Assembly: GCA_964654825.1 (NCBI GenBank)
Contig: CAZZKG010000102.1
Span: 1-8,764 of the forward strand
Reading direction: 5' to 3'
DNA from: CAZZKG01 sp964654825
GTDB lineage: Bacteria > Gemmatimonadota > CAZMKB01
DNA length: 8,764 nt
This document shows, in pieces, positions 6,109-8,764 of this stretch (its first letter is position 1; every line of letters starts with the position of its first letter). A model generated the notes under the pieces. The model saw only the letters and a list, made by a program, of their open reading frames with translations, had not been told where the DNA came from and did no database searches. The position numbers and the translations under genes were made by a program.

Positions 6109-7614
6109 CTAATTATTATCCAGGGCAGAATATTGGTTTTCCCGGGAGAGGTCGAACAGAGCCAGTTTGATATTCGGGAATCTGTTCTCTGCGATCAGAT
6201 CGTACGTGCTTTCCATGTATTTTTTGATCTTTCCCTTTGGATCAGACTCCCACTTCCGACTCTGTATCAGCCACACGCGGCGCTTCCCCTCGATCTTTGC
6301 CTCAATCTTTTCCTGATAATTTTCAGGAATCCAGTACATCGGGTGCACCGGGAAGGAATTGTTATAATAGTAATTGAAAGGTCTCACGTTGCTGGACAGG
6401 ATGACATCCCCACTTCGATTGTATTCATAGATGAAATCTGCTGCCTTGCGGTAATCCTCTTTATAATATTTCTCGACAAAGAAGTGGTTGTGAAGGGAGA
6501 GAGATGTTGGTAATAGGAATGCTGCCACGAGGCCCCACCGAAGGAAATTGCGCCGGGGTAGCTGCAGTCCCCGGGCGAGGACGAGGGTGAAGGCCGGGAG
6601 TGCTGCGATCACGTATCGAACATTGTACGAGACATCCTGCTTTACAATAGATAGTAAACTTGCGCAGAGGACGGGAATCATCAGGTAGAGTAAGACAAAT
6701 GTGAATTTCTCACGATCCCGCCATAAGGATTTTAACCCCATTATTAATAAAGTTGCGAACACCAGAAACCCCGAAGTCAATGCCATCAGGTAGGGCCGGC
6801 AATCAGCAAGCGTGGAAATCGTGTGAAGCTCATCGAGTGACGGACCATAAGTGAATCCCAGACTGAATGCAAAGAACGTGTAAGGAATGGATAGTATCTT
6901 AAATGGATTCGAACCCAGTCCCATGTAACTGAGATGAGAGAATCGATCCGGTGAAATGATCACCGAAAATATATAAATTGACATGATTCCGATCGCGAGA
7001 AGTCCCAGGCAGAAATTACGGACCAGGTGATGATATCGCTTCCAGTAGATGACAAAAAATGTGATCTGAAAGACTACCAGGAAGACAGCATGATAGTGTG
7101 TGTATATGGCCAACCCGGTAGTGATCACCCAGCCGAGTGTGTACTTGAGCCCCCCTCCCTCCTTTATGAATTTGAGAAAATAGTACGCTGACGCTGCACC
7201 TAACAAGGCAACGAGAATGTACATCCTGACTTCTTGTGAATACCATATGTGGAGTGGAGAGAGCGCGAGGAGAAACGCGCAGAAGAGTCCATACTTCATG
7301 TCGAATAGATTCTTTCCAATCTGAAATACGACAAAGACTGCTGCCACTCCAATGATGACCGACAGTAGTCTGACAGTCACATCGCCCAGCCCCAGGAACA
7401 ACCAGAAATGGAGGAGAATGTAGTGAAACGGCGGGGTTTGCCTGTATTGCAGTAACACTTTGGGCAGTTCTCTTGCCGCCACTTCGACGGTGTAGACTTC
7501 GTCATACCAGTAACTCTGATTGCCAAGCCAGAAAATCCTGAGCAGCACTGCCAGCTCCAAAATGAGGAACAGGGCAAAGTAGACACGTCTGTTATCTGAA
7601 TCAGCTATCATCAT
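6109..7614 (-). CDS. GT39-like membrane glycosyltransferase (GT-C fold)
   Basis: This 501-residue polytopic protein belongs to the broad PMT/ArnT-like group. WYDE (36-39) in the first extracytoplasmic loop carries the catalytic-type acidic residue. Further family marks are QTPPFHYILLHFW (59-71), VRLLSVIIG (81-89), ALSPLHIWYSQEVRMY (117-132), THYHA (172-176) and NVRYVI (331-336) near the end of the membrane part. Residues about 380-501 form a soluble, lysine-rich tail. Enzymes of this type use polyprenyl-phosphate sugars as donors on the outer face of the membrane. The acceptor may be a glycan, lipid or protein. Two ATGs are adjacent at the start (7614, 7611); AGG lies too close to the first, so the second may be used. 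It lies 152 bases downstream of the UbiA-type gene in the same direction, suggesting a shared donor pathway. Confidence 0.88.
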   Translation of the reverse strand: MMIADSDNRRVYFALFLILELAVLLRIFWLGNQSYWYDEVYTVEVAARELPKVLLQYRQTPPFHYILLHFWLFLGLGDVTVRLLSVIIGVAAVFVVFQIGKNLFDMKYGLFCAFLLALSPLHIWYSQEVRMYILVALLGAASAYYFLKFIKEGGGLKYTLGWVITTGLAIYTHYHAVFLVVFQITFFVIYWKRYHHLVRNFCLGLLAIGIMSIYIFSVIISPDRFSHLSYMGLGSNPFKILSIPYTFFAFSLGFTYGPSLDELHTISTLADCRPYLMALTSGFLVFATLLIMGLKSLWRDREKFTFVLLYLMIPVLCASLLSIVKQDVSYNVRYVIAALPAFTLVLARGLQLPRRNFLRWGLVAAFLLPTSLSLHNHFFVEKYYKEDYRKAADFIYEYNRSGDVILSSNVRPFNYYYNNSFPVHPMYWIPENYQEKIEAKIEGKRRVWLIQSRKWESDPKGKIKKYMESTYDLIAENRFPNIKLALFDLSRENQYSALDNN

Positions 7615-7766
7615 TACCTGCCTTTGAATATCGGTATGCTACGGTTGTCTGCTTCTCCTCAACAATTCCGGTATCCCTCGCAAAAGCAGGGAGTCAACGT
7701 CCTGTTACTACCTCAATCCAAGTGTGCCTCTCGTCCGCCACTTTTTTCCTTCTACCTGCGAATGTA

Positions 7767-8633
7767 TCAGAAGCTTATGATGAGACTCGCCGTCAAAATC
7801 CACAGGACCATATTGAGCATCAGGGGGCGGTCACCTATTAGTTCGGTTGTCGGATTGCCTCCACCGGCTTTCTGATGTACGAGGTAGAGATACCTGAATA
7901 CACCGTAGAGCACGAAGACAACGGTAACGATCAGGTACCGTGTGTTGAACTTCGCCACGGTTTCATCTGAGATGGTGTACAGAAGATACGTAACGACAGT
8001 GGAGGCAGTAACAACTGATATCATCTGATCGAGAAAATAAGGGCTGTACTCTGCAAGTATCTTTCGATGTTGTTTTGCTTCCTCGTCGAGAATCACCAGC
8101 TCATGCCGTCTCTTGGAGAATGCGAGAAAGAGTGCCAGGAGGATTGTGCAGATGAGCAGCCAGGAAGATACATCGACACCGATTACCTCGGCTCCACCGA
8201 GCACCCGGAGAAAGAAACCGACCGAGATGATGAAAACATCCACGATTACAACATTCTTCAGATAGAACGAATAGGCGAGATTTATGAGAAAATATACACT
8301 GGTAATGATACCGAAATTCGTATTGAGCACGAAAGAGAGCAGGAGTGACATTCCCAGTAGAGAAACAGCGAAAGCCTTGGCATGAGACACTTTCACTGTT
8401 CCTGCGGCAAGTGGCCTGAATCTCTTGATCGGATGTATCCTGTCCTTTTCGAGATCCATGATATCATTGATGATGTAGACACATCCGGTGAGAAAACAGA
8501 AACTGATAAAAGCGAGTGCCGCTCTCCAGAGCACTACCGGGTTCAACAGGTTTTGAGAGAATACTACCGGAGCAAAAATGAAGAGATTCTTGATCCAATG
8601 CTTCGGCCGCATTGACGTGAAGAGACCCAGCAT
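7767..8633 (-). CDS. Decaprenyl-phosphate phosphoribosyltransferase-like UbiA protein
   Basis: This 288-residue UbiA-superfamily prenyltransferase is of usual length. The N-terminal MRPKHWIKNLFIFAPVVFS (8-26) is typical of the phosphoribose:polyprenyl-phosphate subgroup. The first Asp-rich motif is NDIMDLEKDRIHPIKRFRP (56-74, N56 D57 D60 D64), where N/DxxxD-type residues bind Mg and the phosphates. The second is YSFYLKNVVIVDVFIIS (121-137), then GFFLRVLGGAE (139-149) and FSKRRHEL (172-179). About eight or nine membrane helices are visible. In actinobacteria this enzyme joins PRPP to decaprenyl phosphate, the first step to decaprenyl-phosphoryl arabinose; the phosphatase and epimerase partners are not in the window. 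A moderate GGAAGGGG site lies about ten bases before ATG 8633. An alternative start at M8 is possible. Family placement is strong, exact prenyl chain and product are inference. Confidence 0.9.
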   Translation of the reverse strand: MLGLFTSMRPKHWIKNLFIFAPVVFSQNLLNPVVLWRAALAFISFCFLTGCVYIINDIMDLEKDRIHPIKRFRPLAAGTVKVSHAKAFAVSLLGMSLLLSFVLNTNFGIITSVYFLINLAYSFYLKNVVIVDVFIISVGFFLRVLGGAEVIGVDVSSWLLICTILLALFLAFSKRRHELVILDEEAKQHRKILAEYSPYFLDQMISVVTASTVVTYLLYTISDETVAKFNTRYLIVTVVFVLYGVFRYLYLVHQKAGGGNPTTELIGDRPLMLNMVLWILTASLIISF

Positions 8634-8764
8634 GTTTCTTTTTTCCCCTTCCTGAAAAATACCTGCCGAATTTATTTATGCAATTTGTGGGCCTGTGCCT
8701 CCCGAAAAATCCATCCCCCTTGCATCACTTGGACTTACACCAAATATTCCAGATACTGTCTGAC
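8634..8764. other. Upstream region of the UbiA-type gene
   Basis: These 131 bases reach the window edge. No gene is visible. On the minus strand there is a purine-rich run before the start codon and an AT-rich TTGCATAAATAAATT (at about 8670-8685) that could hold a -10 box, but no matching -35 is convincing. The gene could also be continued by an operon beyond the window. Confidence 0.4.

Noticed and set aside
6034..6513. 159-residue plus-strand frame
   Set aside because: It lies almost wholly antisense to the GT39-like gene, has no ribosome site and no recognisable motif. It is a shadow frame.
7675..7691. Bulged hairpin CCCT/AGGG between the UbiA-type and GT39-like genes
   Set aside because: The stem is short and bulged and is not followed by a T-run on the minus strand, so it is not convincing as a terminator.
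8067..8615. Two charged plus-strand frames (8067-8348, 8382-8615)
   Set aside because: Both are complements of membrane helices and loops of the UbiA-type gene. Their odd composition is explained by that.
1..8764. CRISPR array, tRNA or rRNA
   Set aside because: I found no regularly spaced repeats, no tRNA-like cloverleaf with a T-loop GTTCRA pattern, and no rRNA-like conserved stretch on either strand.

Overview
The window looks like a scaffold piece from an environmental, probably uncultivated Gram-negative-type bacterium. It has moderate G+C, two proteins with export signals, no ribosomal or housekeeping marker, and a run of exactly 100 Ns (4582-4681) that reads as a scaffolding gap inside a gene. 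I cannot name the phylum from the sequence alone.

Left edge (1-494): no intact gene. A short broken reading frame at 84-227 keeps the 'VAYEAGPSGFG' signature of IS110-family DEDD transposases. It is followed by about 230 bases with several short inverted repeats, which lead up to the 3' end of the first real gene.

Left block, minus strand (495-3730, transcribed right to left): a small histidine-rich ORF with an N-terminal hydrophobic segment (3548-3730) overlaps by four bases (GTGA) a 600-residue GT-C type membrane glycosyltransferase resembling the TMTC group (1749-3551). After 135 bases comes a secreted or membrane-anchored protein with a bactofilin-like beta-helix and a polytopic C-terminal membrane domain (495-1613). 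The glycosyltransferase ribosome binding site lies in a hairpin that translation of the small ORF would open.

Centre, plus strand (4108-5983): a secreted cysteine-peptidase-like protein (Cys, then HWVTLMGY and SDP, as in C39/papain-like folds). Its middle is lost in the N gap. Its C-terminal half is two diverged tandem copies of a 144-166 residue module that I do not recognise.

Right block, minus strand (6109-8633): a UbiA-superfamily decaprenyl-phosphate phosphoribosyltransferase-like enzyme (7767-8633), then a GT39-like membrane glycosyltransferase (6109-7614).

Taken together, three membrane enzymes fit polyprenyl-phosphate-linked sugar metabolism: a UbiA enzyme that could make a polyprenyl-phosphate pentose, and two GT-C transferases of the kind that use polyprenyl-phosphate sugars to decorate surface glycans or proteins outside the cytoplasm. 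The remaining genes (beta-helix membrane protein, secreted peptidase, small exported His-rich peptide) are also envelope or secreted functions. Whether they act together is inference.
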